The translations under genes were made by a program, and so were the position numbers. Under the pieces are notes generated by a model. That model saw only the letters and a list, made by a program, of their open reading frames with translations. It was not told the origin of the DNA and made no database searches. From Sutterella sp. UBA4713 (GTDB lineage Bacteria > Pseudomonadota > Gammaproteobacteria > Burkholderiales > Burkholderiaceae_F), in contig DHJT01000049.1 in the NCBI GenBank assembly GCA_002404465.1, forward strand, positions 1-12,540: a stretch of DNA of 12,540 bases, in the 5' to 3' direction. Below, piece by piece: positions 1-7,119 of this stretch. Numbering within the stretch: the stretch's first letter is position 1; each line of letters opens with the position of its first letter.

Positions 1-19
1 CAACAGTAATACGTGCCAT
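1..19 (-). CDS. rpoZ: RNA polymerase omega subunit, N-terminal start only (partial)
   Basis: Only the first six codons lie in the window. Read on the minus strand they give Met-Ala-Arg-Ile-Thr-Val and then a codon starting with G. This is the usual N-terminus of proteobacterial omega, the small subunit that helps assemble and stabilise RNA polymerase and contributes to ppGpp binding. It lies downstream of gmk on the same strand, and gmk-rpoZ is a standard proteobacterial gene order, which supports the call far more than six residues alone could. The leader before the ATG has no purine-rich Shine-Dalgarno sequence; it is pyrimidine-rich instead. The rest of the gene is outside the window. Confidence 0.8.
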
Positions 20-53
20 GTGAGTGTTTAGTTTGAATTCGGAAGGAGGAAAT

Positions 54-62
54 TTTATAGCA
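54..62 (-). promoter_or_regulatory. Extended -10 promoter element upstream of rpoZ
   Basis: On the minus strand this reads TGCTATAAA followed by AT. That is a TGn extension joined to a near-consensus -10 hexamer, about 35 to 40 bases before the rpoZ ATG. A T-rich stretch lies just upstream and no good -35 hexamer is present, as is common for extended -10 promoters. It would give rpoZ a promoter of its own in addition to any read-through from gmk. The rest of the 127-base gmk-rpoZ gap holds only a 5-bp GTCGG/CCGAC inverted repeat at 123-141, with no adjacent T-tract. Confidence 0.5.
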
Positions 63-146
63 AAAATCAAAAAAAATTCACAGCATTCCGATAAAAGAAA
101 CTGTAGGAAAGTCGTGTAGCAGGTCGGGCAACGATTCCGACGTATC

Positions 147-782
147 TCACAATCCGAACGAGGCAAAAAGGGCACTTTTCGCCGCTTTTTGCGCGCTAAA
201 CGTCAGACGCGAGGCTTTGACAATCGTATGGAGTTCCTCACAGGCTTTTTCAAAATCGTCATTAATGACAATGTAGTCAAAGTGCGGCGCTTGACTGATT
301 TCAAGAGCTGCGCCGGACAGACGCCTGGCAATGACATCGGGGGCATCGGTGGCGCGCCCCCGAAGGCGCTTTTCCAGAACGGGCATGGAAGGCGGAAGAA
401 TGAAAATCGCGGTCGCTTCCGGGAAAATCGTTTTAACTTGGCGGGCTCCCTGCCAATCGATTTCTAAAATGATTTCGGCCCCGGTATTGAGTGCTTCTTC
501 AATCCAGAGGCGGCATGTCCCGTAGTAGTTACCGTGTACATGGGCCGTTTCTAAAAAGTCCCCGGCAACCTTCTTGCGGTTAAATTCCTCTAAGGTAATG
601 AAGTTGTAATCGATGCCGTTGGTTTCGCCTGTGCGCGGGGCGCGCGTTGTGTAGGAAACAGACTTCTTTAGGCGGCTGTCTCTTGCCATTAAGGCTTTAT
701 TCAGGGAGCTTTTCCCGGCGCCCGACGGGGCCGAAACTATATAAAGATGTCCGCGGGGACCTTCAATTTCAGTAGCAGGCAT
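147..782 (-). CDS. gmk: Guanylate kinase
   Basis: Catalyses ATP + GMP to ADP + GDP in the cytoplasm, an essential step in guanine nucleotide synthesis. The chosen ATG gives 211 residues, close to the usual size of about 207. The Walker A loop is SAPSGAGKSS at residues 17-26. The GMP-binding segment follows, with SYTTRAPRTGE and then GxDYNF, and the lid region has the RLRGRATDAPDVIARRL pattern. An in-frame TTG three codons upstream (start at 791) could add MKI, but the ATG beginning MPATE is the more natural start; neither has a clear ribosome binding site. The gene is followed by rpoZ on the same strand, as in many proteobacteria. The yicC gene often found upstream is replaced by a divergent decarboxylase gene. 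Identity is certain from the motifs; only the start is open. Confidence 0.96.
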   Translation of the reverse strand: MPATEIEGPRGHLYIVSAPSGAGKSSLNKALMARDSRLKKSVSYTTRAPRTGETNGIDYNFITLEEFNRKKVAGDFLETAHVHGNYYGTCRLWIEEALNTGAEIILEIDWQGARQVKTIFPEATAIFILPPSMPVLEKRLRGRATDAPDVIARRLSGAALEISQAPHFDYIVINDDFEKACEELHTIVKASRLTFSAQKAAKSALFASFGL

Positions 783-819
783 AATTTTCAACAGAACACA
801 AGGAGTCGACGGTAGGAAA

Positions 820-850
820 ATTTTGTGGGATTTCCCGGATCGGATTGCAA
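820..850 (-). promoter_or_regulatory. Possible gmk promoter
   Basis: On the minus strand a TTGCAA (845-850, four of six matches to the -35 consensus) is followed after 19 bases by CAAAAT (820-825, four of six to the -10 consensus), about 40 bases before the gmk ATG. The spacing is long and the matches are partial. Something must drive gmk from this divergent region, but this particular site is only the best candidate seen by eye. Confidence 0.22.
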
Positions 851-857
851 GGCATTT

Positions 858-871
858 TCTCTTAAAAGAGA
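858..871. repeat. Short inverted repeat in the gmk/decarboxylase divergent region
   Basis: TCTCTT and AAGAGA arms of 6 bp are separated by AA. The repeat overlaps the proposed -35 of the decarboxylase promoter, a sensible place for an operator, but it is short and AT-rich and could be chance. The remainder of the 239-base gap (783-1021) contains the two promoter candidates, a GATGCATGC stretch next to the repeat and no ORF that looks coding. Confidence 0.25.
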
Positions 872-891
872 TGCATGCTTTGCGCTAATAT
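862..891 (+). promoter_or_regulatory. Possible promoter of the decarboxylase operon
   Basis: TTAAAA (862-867; four of six matches to TTGACA) and TAATAT (886-891; near TATAAT) are 18 bases apart. Transcription would start near 898, leaving a 5' leader of about 120 bases before the decarboxylase ATG. That is long enough to hold regulatory structure, though only a weak 4-bp GC hairpin (982-999) is evident in it. Confidence 0.33.
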
Positions 892-1021
892 CTGAGTCCT
901 CTTGAAGCGAGCAGTTTAGCAGAGCCGCCGTCGGTCATAGGACGAAAGCGTCAAGGGAAACGCCATTTTTTTGTTCCGGAGCGGGACTTTTCTTGCCCGG
1001 GGGATCGTAAGAGAGGGAGTT

Positions 1022-3268
1022 ATGAACTACCACTTCCCTGTTGTTATCATCGATGAACATTACAACGCGCAAAATGCAAGCGGTCTTGGGATCCGCGGCC
1101 TGGCTCAAGCACTCGAAGCGCTCGGCTTGGAGGTAACGGCGGCGACGGCTTACTCGGACATGGCCAATATTGCGGCGCACGCCAGCCGAGCCTCGGCTTT
1201 TATCGTCGGCCTGGCGGATGCGGATTTCCCGAAAGCCGGAAAAGAAAACGACACAATCCGTGAACTTCGCGAGTTTGTATGCAAGGTTCGCATCTGCAGC
1301 CCTGATGTGCCGATTTTCCTTTACGGAGAAACAAAAAGTGCGGCGGCTGTTCCCAATGACGTCACGCGCGAATTGCACGGATTTATCCACATGTTCGAAG
1401 ATACCCCCGAATTTGTGGCTCGCTACATTGCCAGGGAAGTGCGGGAATATTTGGAAAACCTTCCGCCCCCCTTTTTCAAAGCATTAACGCAGTATGCTGC
1501 CGGGTCGTCTTATTCTTGGCACTGTCCCGGGCACTCGGGCGGCGTGGCTTTTTTAAAGAGCCCGGTCGGTCAGATGTTCCACCAGTTTTTCGGGGAAAAC
1601 ATGCTTCGGGCCGATGTTTGTAACGCTGTCGAAGAACTCGGGCAACTTTTGGAACACACGGGGCCGGTTGCCAAGTCTGAAAAAAATGCTGCTCGCATTT
1701 TCGGGTGTGATCATTTGTTTTTCGTGACAAACGGAACATCGACTTCCAACAAAATTGTCTGGAACTATGCCGTGGCTCCTGGTGACGTTGTCGTGGTCGA
1801 TCGCAATTGCCACAAATCGATTTTGCATGCGATAACGCTTACGGGGGCGATTCCTGTCTTTCTGATGCCCACGCGCAATCACTACGGAATCATCGGCCCG
1901 ATTCCGAAAAAGGAGTTTTCCGTCAAAGAGATTGAAAAGAAGATTCGGGCCAATCCCCTGATCAAAGATAAGAGAACTCGCCCGAGAATTTTGACGCTGA
2001 CGCAGTCAACGTACGACGGCATTGTCTATAACGACGAAGAAATCAAAAAGAGTCTGGACGGAAAAATCGATATCCTGCACTTTGATGAGGCGTGGCTCCC
2101 GCATGCAGTGTTTCATCCCTTTTATCGAAACATGCACGCAATTGATCCTACGAAACCTCGTACGAAAGAAAGCCTTGTATTTGCCACGCATTCGACTCAT
2201 AAACTTTTGGCCGGTATTTCGCAGGCCAGTCAAATCTGCGCAGAAAACTCAGAGGCGAGAAAGCTTGACCTTGCCAGTTTCAATGAAGCTTTTCTTATGC
2301 ACACGTCTACCTCGCCCCAGTATGCGATTATCGCCAGTTGTGACGTGGCTGCCGCGATGATGGAGGGGCGAGCCGGGCAGGCGCTTGTCGACGAGTCGCT
2401 TCAGGAAGCAATGGACTTTCGGCGGGCTATGCGAGAGGTTGCCCGAGATTACAAAGATTGGTGGTTTGACGTATGGGGCCCGAAAAAGTTGCCGCGTACG
2501 GGAATCGGTTCGCAAAAGGACTGGATGCTCGATTCGGGGGAAGCCTGGCACGGGTTCGGAGACGTGGCGCCCGGTTTTAACATGCTCGATCCGATTAAGG
2601 CGACGGTTGTTACGCCGGGTTTGGATTTGTCCGGTCGCTTTGCTCGGACGGGTATTCCGGCGGCCGTTGTCACCAAGTACCTTTCCGAGCACGGCATTAT
2701 CGTGGAAAAGACGGGACTGTATTCGTTTTTCATTATGTTCACGATCGGCATTACCAAGAGCCGTTGGAATACGATGGTAACCGAGTTGCAACAATTTAAA
2801 GATGCTTATGATGCGAATGCTCCCTTGTGGCGTGTGATGCCTAAATTTATTGCTGCCTTCCCGATGTATGAAAACAAGGGACTCAAGGATCTTTGCCAGG
2901 CGGTACACGAGGCGTATCGAGCAGCCGATGTGGCGTGCCTGACAACCGAGATGTACATCTCGCAGATGCACCCGGCCATGACACCGACGGATGCTTATGC
3001 CTGTCTTGTGCACAAAAAGACCGAACGTGTGAAGATCGACTATCTGGAAGGGCGCATTTCGGCCGTTCTTCTAACGCCGTATCCGCCGGGAATTCCGCTT
3101 TTGGTTCCCGGCGAGCGCGTCAATCGCCGCATCGTGCAGTACCTTAAGTTTGCACGGGACTTTACGGCGAAGTTCCCCGGATTTGAAACTGACGTACACG
3201 GTCTTGTAAAAGAAAAGGATTCGGACGGCATGACGGAATATTTCCTCGATTGCGTCAAGGAGAATTGA
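1022..3268 (+). CDS. ldcA: PLP-dependent Orn/Lys/Arg decarboxylase, probably lysine decarboxylase (LdcA-like)
   Basis: A 748-residue fold-type I decarboxylase of the large bacterial Orn/Lys/Arg family, expected to remove CO2 from a basic amino acid and consume a proton. Residues 1 to about 125 form the response-regulator-like wing domain. The PLP domain carries DRNCHKS (His264 stacking on the cofactor), HFDEAW (Asp355 facing the pyridine nitrogen) and THSTHKLL (Lys394, the Schiff-base lysine). The C-terminal domain includes PYPPGIPLLVPGE. From memory of the family, segments such as SPVGQMFHQFFGEN, NEAFLMHTSTSPQY and VEKTGLYSF match Pseudomonas aeruginosa LdcA better than enterobacterial AdiA, LdcI or SpeF, so lysine to cadaverine is the favoured reaction; arginine or ornithine cannot be excluded. 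The start is set by GAGAGGGAG just before the ATG. No antiporter gene lies next to it; a GcvT-like gene follows after two bases. Confidence 0.88.
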   Translation: MNYHFPVVIIDEHYNAQNASGLGIRGLAQALEALGLEVTAATAYSDMANIAAHASRASAFIVGLADADFPKAGKENDTIRELREFVCKVRICSPDVPIFLYGETKSAAAVPNDVTRELHGFIHMFEDTPEFVARYIAREVREYLENLPPPFFKALTQYAAGSSYSWHCPGHSGGVAFLKSPVGQMFHQFFGENMLRADVCNAVEELGQLLEHTGPVAKSEKNAARIFGCDHLFFVTNGTSTSNKIVWNYAVAPGDVVVVDRNCHKSILHAITLTGAIPVFLMPTRNHYGIIGPIPKKEFSVKEIEKKIRANPLIKDKRTRPRILTLTQSTYDGIVYNDEEIKKSLDGKIDILHFDEAWLPHAVFHPFYRNMHAIDPTKPRTKESLVFATHSTHKLLAGISQASQICAENSEARKLDLASFNEAFLMHTSTSPQYAIIASCDVAAAMMEGRAGQALVDESLQEAMDFRRAMREVARDYKDWWFDVWGPKKLPRTGIGSQKDWMLDSGEAWHGFGDVAPGFNMLDPIKATVVTPGLDLSGRFARTGIPAAVVTKYLSEHGIIVEKTGLYSFFIMFTIGITKSRWNTMVTELQQFKDAYDANAPLWRVMPKFIAAFPMYENKGLKDLCQAVHEAYRAADVACLTTEMYISQMHPAMTPTDAYACLVHKKTERVKIDYLEGRISAVLLTPYPPGIPLLVPGERVNRRIVQYLKFARDFTAKFPGFETDVHGLVKEKDSDGMTEYFLDCVKEN

Positions 3269-3270
3269 AA

Positions 3271-4170
3271 ATGGCATTGAATATGGTGTATTTCCCGATT
3301 CGGTCGGTGACCGTCCTGACAATGAAGTCGGCTCCGAAGTTTTTGGCGCGTCTTATAACAAGCGATGCGACAAAGCTTGTTCCCGGGCAAGTTGTGCGGA
3401 CGGCCCTTTTAAATGCCACCGGGGGCCTTTTAGGTACCGTTCTTCTGACGCGTGAAAATCCGAAAACGTACAAACTCTATCTAACAGAAGAAAATGCCGA
3501 TGCGCTTGAGGCGTGGATTCGTCAAGTCTCCCGAGCGTTTGATGCGCAAGTCATTTCGGAAAAAGTGCCGATGATGCCGTATTTGGGCGATTTTGCCGGT
3601 CAGGCGCCTTCGCGCGGACATTTTGAAAAAAAGACACATGTCACACTGATTAATCGCGGATGGATTTCGTATGCCGTGGGACCCGAGGACGCTTTAAAGT
3701 CGCTTATCAAGCAACTGACGGATGCCGGAGTCGAGCAGGGGCCGATTGAGACTATTGAGGCGCTTCGCGTGATGGCGCGGGAGCCGGCCCCCGATCTTGA
3801 GTACGACGAGACGACAAGCCCCTTGGAGGCAGGCCTTGAAGACGCCTTGGATTTTTCCGATCCGGACCGTATCTTTATCGGAAGGGCATTAACGCAAGCG
3901 CGTTTTGAAGCTAAAGACTACGAACGGCTGAATTTGGTGGCGTTTAACGTTCCTTTTGATCCGGCTACTTTAACGGAAATGCCGCTTGTTGTGGTCGGAG
4001 AGCTCGGTTATCAGCCGACCTCTCTCGTGCGTATCCCGGAGATGAATCTGACGGCCGCGCTCGTGCGCTTGCCCTCAAGTGTCCAAATCGGAGCATCGTT
4101 AGAGGCATTGGTTAAAACCGAACCGCCGACTAATGCCAAGTCCGTCTTGGTTGTTTCGCCACAAGCGTGA
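3271..4170 (+). CDS. GcvT/YgfZ-like folate-binding-fold protein of unknown function
   Basis: A 299-residue protein whose pattern matches the glycine-cleavage T-protein superfamily throughout. The N-terminal part FLARLITSDATKLVPGQ, then LLNATGGLLG (47-55), resembles the domain-1 start of GcvT. SPLEAGL (183-189) followed by IFIGRAL (201-207) is the GcvT 'SPLEAGL...FIGREAL' signature, and residues from about 215 resemble the C-terminal barrel. It is shorter than typical GcvT (about 364). The acidic pair expected after GGxxDD is Gly55-Thr56 here, so the aminomethyltransferase aspartate is missing. The YgfZ motif KGCYxGQE, with its cysteine, is absent too. It is therefore neither a standard GcvT nor a standard YgfZ. 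The start has an AAGGAGA site at 3257-3263 lying inside the end of the decarboxylase gene, suggesting translational coupling. Superfamily membership is inferred by eye; function is unknown. Confidence 0.7.
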   Translation: MALNMVYFPIRSVTVLTMKSAPKFLARLITSDATKLVPGQVVRTALLNATGGLLGTVLLTRENPKTYKLYLTEENADALEAWIRQVSRAFDAQVISEKVPMMPYLGDFAGQAPSRGHFEKKTHVTLINRGWISYAVGPEDALKSLIKQLTDAGVEQGPIETIEALRVMAREPAPDLEYDETTSPLEAGLEDALDFSDPDRIFIGRALTQARFEAKDYERLNLVAFNVPFDPATLTEMPLVVVGELGYQPTSLVRIPEMNLTAALVRLPSSVQIGASLEALVKTEPPTNAKSVLVVSPQA

Positions 4171-4176
4171 TTTGCC

Positions 4177-4212
4177 CGGCTCTCGCGCTTACCTGGAGAG
4201 CTGTCGAATTTT
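4177..4212 (+). terminator. Weak terminator-like hairpin after the decarboxylase operon
   Basis: CGGCTCTC (4177-4184) pairs with GAGAGCTG (4196-4203), with one G-T wobble, closing an 11-base loop. It is followed by TCGAATTTTT. The T-run is short and displaced by five bases from the stem, so termination would be inefficient. The position, just after the stop codon of the GcvT-like gene and before a new promoter-like region, fits an operon end. Confidence 0.4.
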
Positions 4213-4292
4213 TCCTACTGAGAGGATTATTTTCAAACTCTTGGTCTGAGGCCGTGTTTTGATGCTCTTTTTAGGCGGTTGTTTTCTTTTCG

Positions 4293-4338
4293 TTAAAATG
4301 CCGTTGCTTTAGGTAGGCAGGTTTTCCCTGCCGCTTTC
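4293..4338 (+). promoter_or_regulatory. Promoter -10 and hairpin leader element upstream of miaB (copy A)
   Basis: A TAAAAT -10-like box (4294-4299, in CGTTAAAATG) is followed by CTTTAG (4307-4312). Next comes a perfect hairpin, GGCAGG (4316-4321), loop TTTTC, CCTGCC (4327-4332), and then CTTTC (4334-4338). No good -35 is visible at the proper distance. Transcription would begin near 4306, so the hairpin would lie almost at the 5' end of the miaB-phoH-ybeY-lnt mRNA, in a leader of about 47 bases. A related arrangement precedes glyQ (8676-8729). Confidence 0.4.
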
Positions 4339-4352
4339 AATTTCGCCACCGG

Positions 4353-5687
4353 ATGAAAACCGTGAACGCAAAGACACTGTATGTTCGCAGCTTCGGCTGC
4401 CAAATGAATGACTATGACACAAGTCGCATCGCCGACTTGCTAATCGATCGATACGGCCTAAGTCGGGTTACAACCCCGCAAGAGGCTGATATCGTCGTGA
4501 TGGTCACCTGCTCGATTCGAGCCAAAGCCCACGAAAAAACGTTTTCCGACTTGGGACGCCTCAGGGAGATGAAAAAGCAACGCCCCGGGATGCTTATTGC
4601 CGTCGGCGGCTGCGTGGCCAGTTTGGAAGGTGCCGGAATTCTCACACGTGCGCCGTGGGTTGACGTGGTTTTCGGACCCCAGACGCTGCATCGCCTCCCG
4701 GATTTGCTTGAAGAGCGCCTTAAAACCGGCAAACCTCAGGTCGATACCTCGTTTCCAGAGATTGAAAAGTTTGACTGCTTGCCCAAACCGCGTGTGGAAG
4801 GCGCAACGGCGTTTTGCTCGATTATGGAAGGGTGCAGTCATTTTTGCTCATATTGCATTGTTCCGTATACACGCGGTGCGGAAATCAGTCGTCCCGTCAT
4901 GGACGTTTTGGTCGAGTGCGCGCAACTGGCCGATCAAGGCGTCAAAGAAATTACCCTTCTCGGACAAAATGTCAACGGATACCGCGGCAGATCCCCTGAC
5001 GGCACGTCGGTCGATTTCGCACTCCTTTTGGACTACGTGGCGGAAATTGAGGGCATTGAGCGTATCCGCTTTATGACAAGTCACCCGACGGAGTTTTCCG
5101 ACCGACTCATCGAAGCTTTCGGGACAATTCCGAAGCTTGCAAACCATGTACACCTACCGGCACAAAGCGGATCGAACAAGATTCTTGCGGCCATGAAGCG
5201 CGGCTATTCACGTGAGGAATATTTAGATCGCGTGGAAAAGCTTCGGGCCGTGCGTCCGGGAATTTCAATTTCTACAGACATCATCGTCGGATTTCCCGGC
5301 GAGACCGAAGAGGATTTCCTGGAGTCCATGGCGCTTGTAAAAGAAGCGAACTTTGATGCGAGTTTCTCATTTGTGTACTCCAAGCGTCCGGGAACTCCGG
5401 CCGCCCGTCTTGAGGACACAACGCCGCAAGCGGTCAAATTAGCGCGTCTGCAAGAATTGCAGGCGCTAATCGATGAACAGGCCAAAGCCGTTTCTGAGTC
5501 GATGGTCGGGAAAATCGAGCGATGCCTTGTCGTCAGCCCGGCTCGTCGCGGTCAAGGGCTTTTAAGTGCACGGACGGACAATAACCGTATTGTGAATTTT
5601 CCGGGGGATGCGTCCCTAATTAACACGATGATCGATGTCCGCATTACCGCCGTCAATGCCCATACGCTCGGAGGCGAACGTGTCTGA
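4353..5687 (+). CDS. miaB: tRNA-2-methylthio-N6-dimethylallyladenosine synthase (MiaB)
   Basis: A radical-SAM enzyme of 444 residues, the usual length. It adds a methylthio group to C2 of i6A37 in tRNAs reading UNN codons, giving ms2i6A and better codon pairing. The N-terminal UPF0004 domain carries the auxiliary cluster cysteines Cys16 (SFGCQMN), Cys53 (TCSIRAKA) and Cys87 (GGCVAS). The radical-SAM motif CSHFCSYC supplies Cys161, Cys165 and Cys168, followed by IVPYTRG. STDIIVGFPGETEEDF is a strong family signature, and a TRAM RNA-binding domain occupies roughly residues 378-444. The ATG beginning MKTVNAK has only a weak ribosome binding site, but the next residues fit the family start. It heads the operon and overlaps phoH by eight bases. 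Confidence 0.97.
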   Translation: MKTVNAKTLYVRSFGCQMNDYDTSRIADLLIDRYGLSRVTTPQEADIVVMVTCSIRAKAHEKTFSDLGRLREMKKQRPGMLIAVGGCVASLEGAGILTRAPWVDVVFGPQTLHRLPDLLEERLKTGKPQVDTSFPEIEKFDCLPKPRVEGATAFCSIMEGCSHFCSYCIVPYTRGAEISRPVMDVLVECAQLADQGVKEITLLGQNVNGYRGRSPDGTSVDFALLLDYVAEIEGIERIRFMTSHPTEFSDRLIEAFGTIPKLANHVHLPAQSGSNKILAAMKRGYSREEYLDRVEKLRAVRPGISISTDIIVGFPGETEEDFLESMALVKEANFDASFSFVYSKRPGTPAARLEDTTPQAVKLARLQELQALIDEQAKAVSESMVGKIERCLVVSPARRGQGLLSARTDNNRIVNFPGDASLINTMIDVRITAVNAHTLGGERV

Positions 5688-6645
5688 GAAACATAAAGAA
5701 GAGTCTCTTTTTTTTACCTTTGATGCTACGGCAGGTGAAACGGCGCAACTTGTCGGTCCCTTGGAAGAAAACTTAAGGCGCATTGAAGCGGCTTTTCAAA
5801 TCAAAATTCACCGCCGCGGGACACGCTTTACTTTAACGGGGGCCAAGGCGGCCGGTGCGCTTCGCGTTCTGGAGCTGTGTGCCGGAAGGATTTTGTCCGG
5901 CGATCCGATAACCGGAGAGGATGTGGATTTGGCCTGTATCGGAGAAGCTTCGCAAGGCAATGACGGAGACGTTTCCGACGCCGTGTGCCTTAAAACGCGT
6001 AAGGCAGGACTTAAGCCGAGAACGCCTCATCAGCGTGCGTATTTAAAGGCACTGCTGACAACGGATATTACGTTCGGTATCGGTCCGGCAGGGACCGGAA
6101 AAACATACCTGGCTGTTGCGGCGGCTGTCGATGCTTATGAGCGCAATGTCGTCGAGCGTATTGTTTTGACACGTCCGGCGGTTGAGGCCGGAGAGCGTTT
6201 GGGTTTTCTGCCCGGAGACTTGGCGCAAAAGGTTGACCCGTATTTGCGACCTCTTTATGACGCGCTCTATGACCTGCTTGGCTTTGAGCGTACGCAGCGC
6301 CTCATTGAAAAGCAAATTATCGAAATTGCACCGCTTGCGTACATGCGAGGGCGGACCTTAAACAATGCCTTCGTGATCCTCGATGAGGCGCAAAATACGA
6401 CGCGTGAGCAAATGAAGATGTTTTTAACGCGTATCGGATTCGGGACGCATGCAGTCGTCAACGGCGACGTAACGCAAGTGGATCTTCCGCACGGCGCGAA
6501 AAGCGGACTTGCCGATGCCGCAAGTATTCTCAAAGACGTTGTCGGCATTTCATTCGTTCGATTCGACGCAACCGACATTGTGCGTCATCCGCTTGTCGGT
6601 GCCATTGTTCGTGCCTATGACGCGACTAAAAAGGCGAAGGAGTAA
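5680..6645 (+). CDS. phoH: PhoH-like ATPase (PhoL/YbeZ)
   Basis: A cytoplasmic P-loop NTPase of 321 residues in the PhoH family. In proteobacteria it is genetically and physically linked to YbeY and to RNA metabolism, though its exact activity is not settled. Walker A is GPAGTGKT (135-142). TRPAVEAGERLGFLPGD (164-180) is the PhoH signature, Walker B is VILDEAQN (232-239), and NGDVTQVDLP (261-270) is the sensor region. The N-terminal part, with the ENLRRIE...RRGTRFTLTG pattern, resembles the RNA-binding-like N-terminal domain of the family. The start is taken as GTG because GGAGG at 5670-5674 sits five bases upstream; an in-frame ATG at 5635 would reach 45 bases further into miaB and has no such site. 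It overlaps the end of miaB by eight bases and ends directly before ybeY. Confidence 0.95.
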   Translation: MSEKHKEESLFFTFDATAGETAQLVGPLEENLRRIEAAFQIKIHRRGTRFTLTGAKAAGALRVLELCAGRILSGDPITGEDVDLACIGEASQGNDGDVSDAVCLKTRKAGLKPRTPHQRAYLKALLTTDITFGIGPAGTGKTYLAVAAAVDAYERNVVERIVLTRPAVEAGERLGFLPGDLAQKVDPYLRPLYDALYDLLGFERTQRLIEKQIIEIAPLAYMRGRTLNNAFVILDEAQNTTREQMKMFLTRIGFGTHAVVNGDVTQVDLPHGAKSGLADAASILKDVVGISFVRFDATDIVRHPLVGAIVRAYDATKKAKE

Positions 6646-7119
6646 ATGCTCGTGGCGGGAAAAAAACTGACGATTGTCTTTGAGAGGGCAGACAAAGAGG
6701 GCGGTAAATTTAAGCGCCTTCCGACGCGTCGCGAGATGATAGCTTGGATTCGTGCGGCCATTGAACGCTCCGCCGTGTTGACCGTGCGTTTTGTCGGAGA
6801 GGCCGAAGGGCAAGACCTTAATGCGCGGTACCGAAAAAAAGATGCGCCGACGAACGTTTTAACATTTGATTATGCGCATAAACCGGTTGCTCAGGCCGAT
6901 ATTGTGATTTGCACGCCTGTTCTCGCGAAAGAAGCGGCTTGTCAGGGGAAAAGTTTTCGCGAACACTTAGCCCACCTGATTGTCCACGGAGTTCTGCACG
7001 CGATGGGCTACGACCACGAGACCGATGAGGAGGCCGAAAAGATGGAGGCCCTTGAGACGCGCATTATGAAAAAACTCGGATTTGCCAACCCGTATTCGGA
7101 TCGGGCTCGGGCCCATTAA
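6646..7119 (+). CDS. ybeY: Endoribonuclease YbeY (16S rRNA maturation factor)
   Basis: A 157-residue zinc-dependent RNase family member involved in 16S rRNA 3'-end maturation and ribosome quality control. The hallmark HGVLHAMGYDH places the three metal-binding histidines at 114, 118 and 124, the same numbering as in E. coli. LNARYRKKDAPTNVLTFDY contains the conserved arginine (Arg61) and the NVLTF strand. The ATG directly follows the phoH TAA with no gap, and AAGGAG at 6637-6642 lies inside the end of phoH, so the two are probably translationally coupled. This agrees with the known YbeZ-YbeY partnership. The C-terminal tail after KKLGF is short. In many relatives corC/ybeX comes next; here lnt follows after 12 bases. 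Confidence 0.96.
   Translation: MLVAGKKLTIVFERADKEGGKFKRLPTRREMIAWIRAAIERSAVLTVRFVGEAEGQDLNARYRKKDAPTNVLTFDYAHKPVAQADIVICTPVLAKEAACQGKSFREHLAHLIVHGVLHAMGYDHETDEEAEKMEALETRIMKKLGFANPYSDRARAH

Noticed and set aside
189..525. Overlapping plus-strand open frames opposite gmk
   Set aside because: Both are antisense to a clear guanylate kinase and give low-complexity basic peptides without family resemblance.
829..838. GGGATTTCCC palindrome-like sequence in the divergent region
   Set aside because: The arms are only 4 bp and there is no second copy or clear link to a promoter element.
981..1000. Possible third copy of the hairpin leader element before the decarboxylase
   Set aside because: There is a CGGG/CCCG stem around a TTTTC-containing loop, but only 4 bp pair, CTTTAG and the trailing CTTTC are absent, and it sits next to the ribosome binding site rather than near a promoter.
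2249..3013. Long open frame (254 codons) on the minus strand inside the decarboxylase gene
   Set aside because: It lies wholly opposite a strongly conserved enzyme gene, its product is rich in Arg and His with no recognisable domain, and it has no ribosome binding site. It is a codon-bias shadow.
5635..5679. Upstream ATG start for phoH
   Set aside because: It would extend the protein 15 residues into miaB without a ribosome binding site, whereas the GTG at 5680 has GGAGG at ideal spacing and fits the family N-terminus.
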